Positions 1 to 6,795 of a stretch of 32,144 nucleotides of DNA are shown here, one piece after another. A program made the translations under genes and the position numbers. The notes beneath the pieces are model-generated. The model was not told the DNA's origin. It worked only from the letters and a program-made list of their open reading frames with translations, and did not search any database. The stretch spans positions 1 through 32,144 of the forward strand of contig CALLNU010000018.1 of assembly GCA_938005465.1 (NCBI GenBank), given 5' to 3'. Positions within the stretch are counted from its first letter, which is position 1, and each line of letters starts with the position of its first letter. Source of the DNA: an uncultured Collinsella sp. (lineage in GTDB: Bacteria > Actinomycetota > Coriobacteriia > Coriobacteriales > Coriobacteriaceae).

Positions 1-719
1 TTGGCGAGATCGGCCTGTGCCCTGTCCACGGCAGCCTGGGCGTCGCGCACGGCCTGCTCGGCGGCACTGATTGCCTCCGGGGTGGCGCTTACGGCATCGG
101 CCTTGGCTTTATCGAGGGCGTCCTTTGCAGACTGGGCCGCCTTGATGGCGGACTGGTACGCTTCGTCCTTCTCGGATGCATCCGCCTTGGCGTCTGCGAG
201 ACCCGCCTTCGCCTGCTCGAGGTCCTTGCCGGCGGCATCGGCGACGTCCTTGCCCTCCGCGACCTGACGGGCGTACTCGTCCATTGCCGCTCGGTCGGCT
301 GCCGTACCGGCATTGACTGCAGAATCGTAGGATGCCTTGGCCTGGTCGCGGGCGGAAGCCGCCTCGTTGTAGGGACCGGCGGCCTCATTGTAGGATGCCT
401 TGGCGGCGTCCTCCTTCGCCTTCGCCTCGTCGACTGCCTTCTGCAGGTCCGCGATGGTCTGTGCGGCGGATTTCGCGCCGGTACCGGATGCCGCGCCGGC
501 GTGGGCGGCGATCGGCGACATCACGGCGGGGTGCTGCGTGCCCCCGTCACCGGTCTGGGCGAATGCCGTGAACGGTGAGATGAGGCTCGATCCGGTCATG
601 GCGGCCATGGTCGCCGCGGTGACGGTTAGACGCGCGATCCCCTTCGGAGTGTGAATCTTTTTGTTTGGCAGTGCGGCGAAGTGATCGCCACCGGCAGCGA
701 AATGCTTTCCCTGAGTCAT
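1..719 (-). CDS. LAQTG-anchored coiled-coil/CAP surface protein, N-terminal part (gene crosses the circle joint)
   Basis: This is the 5' part of a gene that continues at 32089 and ends at 29458, because bases 1-55 repeat 32090-32144. Joined, it encodes 1116 aa. The ATG at 719 has GGAAAAGGAATGGAA upstream. Residues 1-60 look like an export signal: a basic start (NKKIHTPKGIAR), then a hydrophobic Ala/Thr/Met stretch ending near TAFAQT. From about residue 80 the protein is Ala/Lys/Asp/Glu-rich heptad-like sequence (units such as KAKEDAAKASYNEAA), a long coiled coil. The frame is the same on both sides of the joint and I see no frameshift. The coiled coil probably forms a stalk holding the central domain away from the cell wall. 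Certainty is high for the gene and its topology, low for the ligand. Confidence 0.93.
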   Translation of the reverse strand, partial: MTQGKHFAAGGDHFAALPNKKIHTPKGIARLTVTAATMAAMTGSSLISPFTAFAQTGDGGTQHPAVMSPIAAHAGAASGTGAKSAAQTIADLQKAVDEAKAKEDAAKASYNEAAGPYNEAASARDQAKASYDSAVNAGTAADRAAMDEYARQVAEGKDVADAAGKDLEQAKAGLADAKADASEKDEAYQSAIKAAQSAKDALDKAKADAVSATPEAISAAEQAVRDAQAAVDRAQADLA

Positions 720-858
720 TGTGCTGTTCCATTCCTTTTCCGTGCCCTATCCGACTGGGCATCAGAGTGCTTTCCAATAGAGATAATTATGCGCCTTAAC
801 TGGGATTATTGTATATAGTCCGTTGGCTTTTATACAACAATCCATGACTCTTTTTGTC
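720..858. promoter_or_regulatory. Divergent promoter region with a dyad at the regulator start
   Basis: This gap lies between the surface protein gene (leftward) and the XRE regulator (rightward). An inverted repeat, TCCATGAC (841-848) and GTCATGGA (856-863), overlaps the regulator start codon. It is a plausible autoregulatory operator. The AT-rich stretch around 780-815 would hold the promoters, but I cannot assign -35 and -10 boxes with confidence. Confidence 0.45.
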
Positions 859-1077
859 ATGGATACGACGCTTCAGAAATCATTCGGCATGAGATGCAAA
901 GAGCTTCGCGCTGGACTCGGGTGCAGCCAGGAGCAGTTCGCCAATTTGATTGAAATGGATCGATCCTACTACGCGAGCATTGAGGTCGGGCGGCGTAATG
1001 TCAGCCTCTCAAATCTCAAGAAGATTGCCGACGGATTTCAAATCAGCATCGCTGAACTCATGAGAGGCGTCAGCTAA
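859..1077 (+). CDS. XRE-family helix-turn-helix regulator (72 aa)
   Basis: A small one-domain DNA-binding protein of the Cro/C1 (XRE) type. From the ATG at 859 it reads as a five-helix HTH: SFGMRCKELRAGLGCSQEQFANL, then DRSYYASIEVGRRNVSLSNL, then KKIADGFQISIAELM. The SQEQFA and SYYASIE helices are the usual recognition pair, and the length fits SinR-like or restriction-controller proteins. In-frame alternatives are ATG 844 and TTG 823. None has a clear ribosome site, so the start is chosen by domain fit. It is divergent from the surface protein gene and upstream of the ATPase with its repeat array, so it could control either. The dyad at 841-863 is a candidate self-operator. Confidence 0.8.
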   Translation: MDTTLQKSFGMRCKELRAGLGCSQEQFANLIEMDRSYYASIEVGRRNVSLSNLKKIADGFQISIAELMRGVS

Positions 1078-1137
1078 ATTTATCCGTCTCATAGTTCACA
1101 GTGGGTCTCGTTGATTAGTGCCTTAAGAAAATGGAAA

Positions 1138-1229
1138 TCGTCCCAACGAGCTATCGTCAATCGTCCCAATAAATTGCCGTCAATCGTCCCAATAAGTAAT
1201 CGTTATTTGTCCCAACGACGCAGATAGAC
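1138..1229 (+). repeat. Four direct repeats with exact 23-bp period upstream of ATPase 1
   Basis: The core TCGTCCCAA (last copy TTGTCCCAA) begins at 1138, 1161, 1184 and 1207, exactly 23 bp apart. Copies two and three also share AATAA after the core, and the first two end in CGTCAA. The array ends about 36 bp before the ATPase ATG at 1266. It could be an operator array or a recognition site for the protein encoded downstream. The second ATPase gene (14145) has a four-copy, 23-bp array of different sequence. Confidence 0.9.
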
Positions 1230-1265
1230 GCTATAATTTCAAATGAATGATTGGAGGGAAAGCCG

Positions 1266-2531
1266 ATGGATAGGTATATAGGACGTTGTGTTGACTGCTT
1301 GGTCGAGCGCGACCTTGGCATTTTTGGTGCAGTGCTCATTCAGGGGCCGAAATGGTGTGGAAAGACAACGACAGCTCAGAGATTTGCCGAGTCATCGTTA
1401 TCTCTCTCCGACCCATCTGGCGGTTTTGCGGCCCTCCAGCTCGCTCGTCTCGATCCGGCCCAAGCAATTGTCGGACCGACCCCGAGGCTTGTCGACGAAT
1501 GGCAGGAAGAACCGAAGCTATGGGATGCCGTGCGATTCGAATGCGATGTCAGGGGAGGGGAGCCAGGACAGTTCATTCTCACCGGATCTGCGACGCCGCG
1601 AGCCGAGAACCAGCCGATGCACAGCGGTGTGGGTCGAATCGCCCGTTTGCGGATGGATACCATGACGCTTTTCGAGCTCGGTATTTCGTCGGGAGCGGTC
1701 TCGCTTGGTGCGCTGCTCGATGGCGATTCCGTTGCGGCGTCACTCGGATCCATCGCCGGTATCGCCGGTATCGCGGATTTGCTCTGCCGCGGCGGTTGGC
1801 CCCAAGCGGTCGGTAAGACAACTGCCGACGCAATGCGGATAGCCGCCGCCTATATTGACGGTGTTTGCGAGTCTGACGTTTCGAGGGCGGATGGAGTGAA
1901 ACGCGACCCGGTTAAGGTAAGGGCCTTGCTCTCGTCGCTTGCACGCAATGAATCGACTCTTGCCGGCATGAGGTCCATCGAAAGGGATTTGGGTGTTGAC
2001 GTCTCAAAGAATACGATTACCGGCTACATGGACGCGCTGCGCCGTATCAATATCGTCGACGATGTCCCCGCGTGGCATCCGGCTCTCAGGTCGCCGGTGA
2101 AGTTGCGGCAGGGCGCGAAGCGGCACCTTGCGGACTCATCGCTCGCCGTCGCCCTCATCGGTGCGGATCCGGAGTCGTTGTCATCCGATCCGAAGACCCT
2201 TGGCTTGCTCTTCGAATCCCTTGTGCTGCACGATCTCAAGGTTTACGCGGCGGCCAGCGATGCGACCGTATCTCACTACCACGACGCTGACGACCTAGAG
2301 GTCGACGCGATTGTCCATCGCCGTGACGGCTCGTGGGTTGCCGTTGAGGTTAAGCTCGGGAGCCCCCAAGTCCCAGAGGCAGTGGAAAATCTGCTTCGAC
2401 TTGAGCGAAAGCTGGTCGATCGCGGGGAGAGGCCGCCTGCGGCGAAACTCATCGTCATCGGGTTTGGTATGCCGGCTCACGTAACTAGCGAAGGCATCGT
2501 TGTTGCTCCGGTCGATACGCTCGGAATCTAA
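1266..2531 (+). CDS. AAA ATPase with C-terminal DUF4143 nuclease-like domain, copy 1 (421 aa)
   Basis: ATP-binding protein of the AAA_14/DUF4143 family. The ATG at 1266 is chosen because GGAGGG sits at 1253-1258. The N-terminal domain has GPKWCGKTT (Walker A, about residues 27-35), LVDEWQ (Walker B-like, Asp-Glu) and FILTGSATPR (sensor-like). The C-terminal domain has LFESLVLHDL, then DLEVDAIV and WVAVEVKLG, matching the Glu...Asp...Glu-x-Lys pattern of PD-(D/E)xK folds. The length is normal and nothing is missing. A paralogue of the same length lies at 14145-15410; they share many blocks but differ throughout, so this is not a recent duplication. Family function is poorly known: mobile-element ATPases, possible defence or toxin roles. 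The 23-bp array just upstream suggests a protein/site module. Confidence 0.9.
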   Translation: MDRYIGRCVDCLVERDLGIFGAVLIQGPKWCGKTTTAQRFAESSLSLSDPSGGFAALQLARLDPAQAIVGPTPRLVDEWQEEPKLWDAVRFECDVRGGEPGQFILTGSATPRAENQPMHSGVGRIARLRMDTMTLFELGISSGAVSLGALLDGDSVAASLGSIAGIAGIADLLCRGGWPQAVGKTTADAMRIAAAYIDGVCESDVSRADGVKRDPVKVRALLSSLARNESTLAGMRSIERDLGVDVSKNTITGYMDALRRINIVDDVPAWHPALRSPVKLRQGAKRHLADSSLAVALIGADPESLSSDPKTLGLLFESLVLHDLKVYAAASDATVSHYHDADDLEVDAIVHRRDGSWVAVEVKLGSPQVPEAVENLLRLERKLVDRGERPPAAKLIVIGFGMPAHVTSEGIVVAPVDTLGI

Positions 2532-2542
2532 AGCTATTTGCA

Positions 2543-2585
2543 TTTCCAGAAATCCTCTAGAAGGTGCCTGGAGGATTTCTGGAAA
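2543..2585. terminator. 15-bp perfect inverted repeat after ATPase 1, likely bidirectional terminator
   Basis: Arms at 2543-2557 (TTTCCAGAAATCCTC) and 2571-2585 are perfectly complementary around a 13-nt loop. They sit between the ATPase and the convergent BspA remnant. No strong U-run follows on either strand, so efficiency is uncertain. Confidence 0.6.
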
Positions 2586-2606
2586 CAACCGGTATTTTGA
2601 TCTGGG

Positions 2607-3045
2607 CTACGAAAGGTTGGGGGTCCAAATTCCGTGCTGCGTGGAGCCGGTGATTTTGTTCAGGAACTCGCGCTGCCCCTCGGTTGCGAGAATGTAGGTT
2701 GAACAACCGCTGAGCATCTGGTTGACGTCCGAGATCTTGGACGTTTCCCAGCCCGAGATGCTGACAGCCTTAAGCGCTAAGCAGTTGAGGAACATATAGG
2801 ACGTGTTCTCGACGTTTGAGGTGTCAAGACGGTCGAGATCAAAAAGCTCCGTGACGCTTGAACATCCCCTGAACATGCCCTCCAGGGTCGTGCAATCCGA
2901 TGTATCGAGTTTCAATAGGTCGATTGGGTCAGACCGTCGAACAGGTATCTACCGCTCTCTGGATCCCAGGTATCCAGGACAACGACCTCACGGATTCGAT
3001 TCCTGTAGGAATACCACGGTTGCTTTCCGCATTCGTCCGTGTGTG
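2607..3045 (-). pseudogene. Frameshifted fragment of a BspA-like (DUF285) surface protein
   Basis: Two minus-strand frames together match a BspA-like leucine-rich surface protein. The upstream frame reads PWYSYRNRIREVVVLDTW then SGRYLFDGL and stops at 2912. A second frame, starting near 2945, reads KLDTSDCTTLEGMF, LDRLDTSNVENTSYMF and GWETSKISDVNQML down to the stop at 2607. LDTSNV..SYMF is the signature of DUF285 repeats in bacterial surface proteins. The frames must be joined near 2920-2940 to make one protein, so a frameshift lies there. No signal peptide or anchor remains. This is a decayed piece of a secreted protein. An alternative is that each piece was copied separately. Confidence 0.75.
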
Positions 3046-3104
3046 TACGGATGAATGCGGGGTTCGATACCCCGGCGGCCTGATCGGCAGGCCGACGGGA
3101 ACTC

Positions 3105-3533
3105 TCACTCCTCGATAAAAGCCGGCGCTCGGTTAGTTCTGCGCATCTTGAAATCGTCAGTTTCGTGGGAGACGTAGAGGATGCCGTCCATCCCATCTCG
3201 CGATGCATATGAAAGGTGAACAGAACCGCAATCCGCTCCATCATTGTCGAGAAGATCGAACGAATTCGGATCGCTCGTTGCGGCCAAACGACCACTCAGA
3301 CAAGAGCCATCGTCATTACAGATTTGCCATTCCATGTCTTCGCCTGCAAGAATCGCCATAGACGTCCTGGTCGCGCCATCGTTGACATACATCCCGTCTA
3401 TGCCAAAACCGTTTTCAGCGCCATCAATAAACGATTGCTCGGACCTATACTTCGCAAATGATGCACATAGCACCATTGCAAGACAAAGTGCAAAGCCAAC
3501 AATAACGATCTTTACGTAGCTCTTGGCTGTCAT
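3105..3533 (-). CDS. Small membrane-anchored extracellular protein, unknown function (142 aa)
   Basis: I do not recognise this family. The ATG at 3533 has GAGGG five bases upstream. Residues 7-26 (VKIVIVGFALCLAMVLCASF) form one hydrophobic segment: a signal anchor, or a signal peptide without a clear cleavage site. The remaining roughly 115 residues are acidic and hydrophilic with four cysteines, in CNDDGSC (which may pair outside the cell), GADCGS and the anchor. They contain short strand-like stretches such as GMYVNDG and GSVHLSYASRDG. The gene stands alone, upstream of the BspA remnant on the same strand. The fused pairing of a small exported protein and BspA debris suggests an old surface-protein locus (inference). 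Confidence 0.65.
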   Translation of the reverse strand: MTAKSYVKIVIVGFALCLAMVLCASFAKYRSEQSFIDGAENGFGIDGMYVNDGATRTSMAILAGEDMEWQICNDDGSCLSGRLAATSDPNSFDLLDNDGADCGSVHLSYASRDGMDGILYVSHETDDFKMRRTNRAPAFIEE

Positions 3534-3837
3534 GCCATCCCTCTTTTCGCTTGCCTAAAGAAATGCGGAAGAAGCTGTTCGTCGCGGCTTGTTTGTACGC
3601 CTTTCTGCCCCGGTTCGGTTGCTTAGGTTACTTGAGAGATCCTATATATGATGATTACCCATATGCGTAATATGAATTTCGAACATGTCGAAATCAATCA
3701 ATGGTTGCGGGAGTTTCCGACCTCAGCGAAATGCCGCCCTATACCCACAGAATCAGACGGGTTTGACATGTGCTAATGGACGCTAATGGCACTTGGTCGG
3801 CAACGGTCTTAGCCCATCGGCCCCAACAGTGTCTCCT
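3534..3837. other. Non-coding stretch with two small palindromes
   Basis: No convincing gene. ATTACCCATATGCGTAAT (about 3654-3671) and TTCGAACATGTCGAA lie 110-160 bp upstream of the leftward 142-aa gene and could be operators. The rest shows nothing recognisable. Confidence 0.4.
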
Positions 3838-3944
3838 TCTGTCGCGCCGCGGGCCAGGAGCACGGCGGTGGCGCCGTGCCGCGGCAGCTGGACGACCGCG
3901 TCGTCGACCGTGGCGATTACACTCGCGACGGCACGCCTCGCTAG
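3838..3944 (+). pseudogene. Orphan 3' end of a relaxase gene
   Basis: Frame 3846-3944 encodes a tail ending LDDRVVDRGDYTRDGTPR and a TAG. It closely matches the last residues of the complete relaxase at 16796-17995 (MDDRVVDRGDYARGDTPR, also TAG). No upstream relaxase sequence is present, so this is a fragment of a second relaxase gene. A 67-bp repeat follows at 4055 and recurs at 19207, downstream of the intact relaxase, which suggests shared ancestry of the two segments. Confidence 0.8.
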
Positions 3945-4300
3945 TTTGCCTCGCCCTATTGGCCCCAGCGCGTTGCAGTTCAATCAGCTGTTACAATTAC
4001 CCACCCACAAAAAGCCCATCTAGCAGGTGCTTTGCTGTTATAGAGTCCTGGAAAGAAAGGGCCGAACCGAAGTGTCTGGCCGAACGCCAATTGTCTGGGA
4101 ACTGCTTCGGATTCGACCCTCTTTTACTTTTGCCCACTCGGTGGACTTCGGGCTTAATGCTTAGGGGCGGGGATTTACCAAAGTGAAATTTCAATGGAAA
4201 GAAACCCAGCTGCAACAATTGCCCTGGTGAGGGCCCGAATTGGCCATATAGATCTAAAATAGTCACGATATACAAATGTCGAGAGACGTTGGGGATATAG
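3945..4300. other. Gene-less stretch with mobile-element debris
   Basis: Apart from the 67-bp repeat (4055-4121) I see no gene here. AT-rich sequence at 4250-4300 probably holds the promoter of the secreted protein gene at 4301. Confidence 0.4.
4055..4121. repeat. 67-bp dispersed direct repeat, copy 1
   Basis: Matches 19207-19271 with a few mismatches, from GAAAGGGCCGAACC to CGACCCT. It has outer complementary arms, CGAACCGAAG and CTTCG..TTCG. The inner hairpin (CCGGAC/GTCCGG in copy 2) is broken in this copy. It could be a recombination site or the scar of a mobile element. Confidence 0.75.
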
Positions 4301-4810
4301 ATGAAAAGAACTAAGGGTTTTCTTTTGTTGGTAATGATGCTGCTCGGACTGTTCTGCCTGGGTGGCCCTTCTTGGGCCGAGGCTGCCTGTCCTGAAGGTG
4401 AGCCTCAGCAGTCTTATACGGGCAGCCTGCTGATAACTGCTAAGGAGGGCGATGCCGACTCTCAGTCTGGGGTAAATCCCCTTGCCACTTTTGAGGGGGA
4501 CGGCGGAACGGTCAAGCTTGACCATATTGGTAGCGGGATTTTGAGGTGGCAAGTTCTTCCGGACAAAATTGCGAACGATCCCTTCTCTTTTGCTGGAACG
4601 ATATATCTATACAAGGTTGTGAGCGGAAAACAAAAATACGTCGATTGCTATCCGACAAACGGGTCTGGAATTGCATTCACCGGCATTTCGGGGCAGATTG
4701 ATACACATGTACGAAAGGGAACCTATGTGGTGCGTTGGGTTGGAGCTGCTGCAGGCCCGATATGGCTTGCGGTCTTGCGCCCCGATGTCCAAATAGGTTT
4801 CTCTCTCTAG
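4301..4810 (+). CDS. Secreted protein of unknown function (169 aa)
   Basis: The ATG at 4301 follows a GGGG-type ribosome site. Residues 1-28 are a clear signal peptide: MKRTK, a Leu/Met-rich core (GFLLLVMMLLGLFCLGG) and a PSWAEA cleavage region. The mature part has two cysteines and a jelly-roll-like mix of hydrophobic and Gly/Thr-rich strands (GTVKLDHIGSGILRW, GTIYLYKVVSG, HVRKGTYVVRWVGAA). I recognise no catalytic motif. It is followed 14 bp later by another small gene on the same strand, so the two may be co-transcribed. The sequence suggests an extracellular or surface-associated beta-rich domain (inference). Confidence 0.75.
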   Translation: MKRTKGFLLLVMMLLGLFCLGGPSWAEAACPEGEPQQSYTGSLLITAKEGDADSQSGVNPLATFEGDGGTVKLDHIGSGILRWQVLPDKIANDPFSFAGTIYLYKVVSGKQKYVDCYPTNGSGIAFTGISGQIDTHVRKGTYVVRWVGAAAGPIWLAVLRPDVQIGFSL

Positions 4811-4824
4811 ACGGGAAGTTGCTC

Positions 4825-5190
4825 ATGGACGCCATATATGACGGAGATGACTGGGTCGATCATTATACTTGGCGCCTGGTCGGCTCGGATGACAATGGGG
4901 ATGTGGTGTTTGATGGACTATGTCCAAAGCATCTCCATCCTTTTGTCTCGTCGTTAATTGAGAGTTCCGCTCGTGTTGCCCCCTACAGCTCGGCGTCGCT
5001 TCATGATACGGACGTTTTGAAGACCATAAGGGAATCAATTGACGATGGCACGATGAGCGGCCCGCTGTTTTCTCGGCTTGTGGGGCTAGATGAGATTGGC
5101 TCGAAACGACTGCTTGCGGGCGAAAAAGTGGAACTCACTTATCGGTCGATGATTTCAATCCTGCGGCTAGCCGATGTTCTTCGCAAATAA
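4825..5190 (+). CDS. Acidic cytoplasmic protein of unknown function (121 aa)
   Basis: I do not recognise this gene. The ATG at 4825 follows GGGAAG; the frame is open further upstream, but that would overlap the secreted protein gene. The protein is acidic (MDAIYDGDDWVDHYTW, VGSDDNGDVVFDG). It ends in a helical, amphipathic stretch, FSRLVGLDEIGSKRLLAGEKVELTYRS and so on, that resembles a helix-turn-helix tail without a clean match. There is no signal peptide. It may be translationally linked to the secreted protein at 4301. Regulator or immunity-like partner are both possible. Confidence 0.6.
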   Translation: MDAIYDGDDWVDHYTWRLVGSDDNGDVVFDGLCPKHLHPFVSSLIESSARVAPYSSASLHDTDVLKTIRESIDDGTMSGPLFSRLVGLDEIGSKRLLAGEKVELTYRSMISILRLADVLRK

Positions 5191-5217
5191 ATGAGGCTTC
5201 CATGGCCATGCAGCGGT

Positions 5218-5496
5218 CTAGTACTCCTTTACGGGATGCTCCTCGCCGAATCCACCGTCGATGCCGAAGCGGCACAGTCTGTCGATTGCTCGAAGATGCT
5301 CGTCAATAGCAGCTGCAATTTTGGTGTCGATCTCGCTGTCATGGTCGTTGAGGCCGCGAACTGCCTCGTCGGCGGCCATAAAGGCCTTGATGGCCCGTGC
5401 GAGCTGGTTCTTAAAAGCATCAACCTCCTCAACTGCGGCAGATCGGTCTGCTATCTCGCGTTCGAGTCGTTGAACGATTTCCTGTGTGTTGCTCAT
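5218..5496 (-). CDS. Small helical coiled-coil protein, unknown function (92 aa)
   Basis: The ATG at 5496 is preceded by GAAAGGAATAGC, a good ribosome site. The protein is predicted helical: SNTQEIVQRLEREIADRSAAV, then DAFKNQLARAIKAFMAADEAV, then IAAAIDEHLRAIDRLCRFGI. Heptad-like spacing suggests a two- or three-helix bundle or a dimer. There is no signal peptide and no known motif. It converges on the unknown gene at 4825-5190 with a 27-bp gap. The GC content matches the backbone. Confidence 0.65.
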   Translation of the reverse strand: MSNTQEIVQRLEREIADRSAAVEEVDAFKNQLARAIKAFMAADEAVRGLNDHDSEIDTKIAAAIDEHLRAIDRLCRFGIDGGFGEEHPVKEY

Positions 5497-6129
5497 GCTA
5501 TTCCTTTCCCTCGGGTGTTTTACCTAATATATCGCCCTGTGCGGACACGATTCTCGCTCACGACACGGCGGTAGCAAATATCACAAAGTCGCAGGTAGAC
5601 GACTCAACAGGATTCGATTTACGGGGCGATTGAACCTAGGGTGGTGGGATGTTCGCGACACCCATTTTCTGTTTCGTAAAACGCATCTGGTGAGGTCGTT
5701 TTTTCGGCCTTGACCTGCGTGGCGGCACTTTGTGGTGCTTTGGGTGTGCCCTTAAGCAGTGTTTGCATCTACCAGCGCGCGAAACATTTCGACGGTAATT
5801 CGTGAAACAAATTGCGGAACTATCGCTCCAACGGGTGCTGCTGCCGCTCAACGCGAGCGGTCAGCTTGGCCCCGCAAACGGCTACTCGCCCTTCATGGCC
5901 ATACAGATGGCCACCTCCTGCTGGATGCGATCGAGATCGAGCGGCAGCGCAACCGGATGATGCGTCAGACGATGGGATTTCGACATGCAGTTGTTGATGC
6001 GCACAACGGAGAGCTTGTTGCCGTGATGCGCAGTCCCGATGATGCCTATGACTACTGCGACTATTTTGCCACGGCTCGTCGGGACGCCACTGTTCTCGAT
6101 TTGTGGCTGAGATTTAAAACATCTCGCCT
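5497..6129. other. Gene-poor region with a possible coding fragment
   Basis: No complete gene. A plus frame at about 5870-6120 reads as plausible protein (RQTMGFRHAVVDAHNGELV, then SPDDAYDYCDYFATARRD) but has no ribosome site or clear start, and it runs into the octamer array. It may be a gene fragment. The start of the stretch (5500-5560) probably holds the promoter of the leftward gene at 5496. Confidence 0.35.
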
Positions 6130-6291
6130 GTTTCAATGCGTTTTTTGGGTTTATAACTGTTCGCTTTTTCGGTTATGTCGCAGTTCACTAGTTCATTCAT
6201 TACGTTCTTCATATCGTCTGTAAGTCAGTTATGCTGCGGTTACACGGCTCTGTTGTTGCGTTTTGTCGTAATTCAGCAATGGCATAGCCGG
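6130..6291 (+). repeat. Degenerate octamer tandem array A (about 20 units)
   Basis: Consecutive 8-base units in one unbroken register, mostly starting TT or TG when framed as TTCACTAG, TTCATTCA, TTACGTTC, TTGCGTTT, TGTCGTAA, TTCAGCAA. The first two positions are strongly conserved and the other six vary. Two sister arrays lie at 6388-6515 (opposite strand) and 6644-6795 (same strand). Confidence 0.85.
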
Positions 6292-6297
6292 AGCTCG

Positions 6298-6385
6298 CCC
6301 GCAAGTGTCGTACGCTGCCGTACAAAACTGCGTTTCGGCCGTCCGCGTACTGCCAAGGCTCTGCCCTAGTACCCGGCGCCTGCGG
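6298..6385. repeat. Left arm of a long imperfect inverted repeat between octamer arrays
   Basis: 6307-6327 is an exact reverse complement of 6587-6607 (21 bp), and 6358-6377 of 6529-6548 (20 bp). The sequence between the matching blocks differs between the arms. The arm also contains TGCCAAGGCTCTGCCCTAG, related to a stretch at 7447-7472. Confidence 0.9.
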
Positions 6386-6387
6386 CG

Positions 6388-6515
6388 GTTGTTCATATCT
6401 GAACTGCGACACAGCCGAACAAAGCAATTGCGACACTACGTAACTGTGTAATTGCTGAACTACGTGATAACGACAAAACTGAAAAACGTAACTGTTGAAT
6501 TGCAGAACAATGAGC
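6388..6515 (-). repeat. Degenerate octamer tandem array B (about 16 units, inverted)
   Basis: On the plus strand 15 of the 16 units end in AA, CA or GA (CTGCGACA, CAGCCGAA, CAAAGCAA, TTGCGACA, CTACGTAA, CTGTGTAA); the last, CAATGAGC at 6508-6515, is more diverged. This is the same motif as arrays A and C read from the other strand. The register holds without a slip. Confidence 0.85.
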
Positions 6516-6528
6516 TAACGCCGCGAGT

Positions 6529-6619
6529 GCCGGGTACTAGGGCAGAGCTCTAGCGTGCGCCGCTTGCGGCGGTACGCTGCCGGGCATTTTGTACGGCAGC
6601 GTACGACTCTTGCGGACAG
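6529..6619. repeat. Right arm of the inverted repeat between octamer arrays
   Basis: Partner of 6298-6385. This arm also has a hairpin of its own: GTACGCTGCCG and CGGCAGCGTAC flank a short loop around 6572-6604. Confidence 0.9.
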
Positions 6620-6643
6620 ATTTCAGGGCCGAATAGTCCGATG

Positions 6644-6795
6644 TTCAATAGTTCTGTTATTACATGGTTACATAGTGCGGCTATTCCGCTTTGTCGTTAT
6701 TGCGTTATGTCGCATTGTCGATATTGCGTAGTTCGGTTTTTCACTTTTTACGCCGTTCACTTATTCATTTGTTACATAGTGCTGCTATTCCGTGG
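6644..6795 (+). repeat. Degenerate octamer tandem array C (19 units)
   Basis: Nineteen consecutive octamers, each starting TT or TG: TTCAATAG, TTCTGTTA, TTACATGG, TTACATAG, TGCGGCTA, TTCCGCTT, TGTCGTTA, TTGCGTTA and so on, ending TTCCGTGG. TTACATAG TGCKGCTA TTCCG occurs twice, at the start and end. The array touches the stop codon of the leftward gene at 6785. Confidence 0.9.

Noticed and set aside
1138..1229. CRISPR array
   Set aside because: The period is only 23 bp with about 10 conserved bases and four copies. There are no spacers of normal length and no cas genes.
3770..4186. 138-aa plus-strand gene
   Set aside because: The Arg-rich frame is the wrong reading of a relaxase tail fragment, which matches the intact relaxase in another frame.
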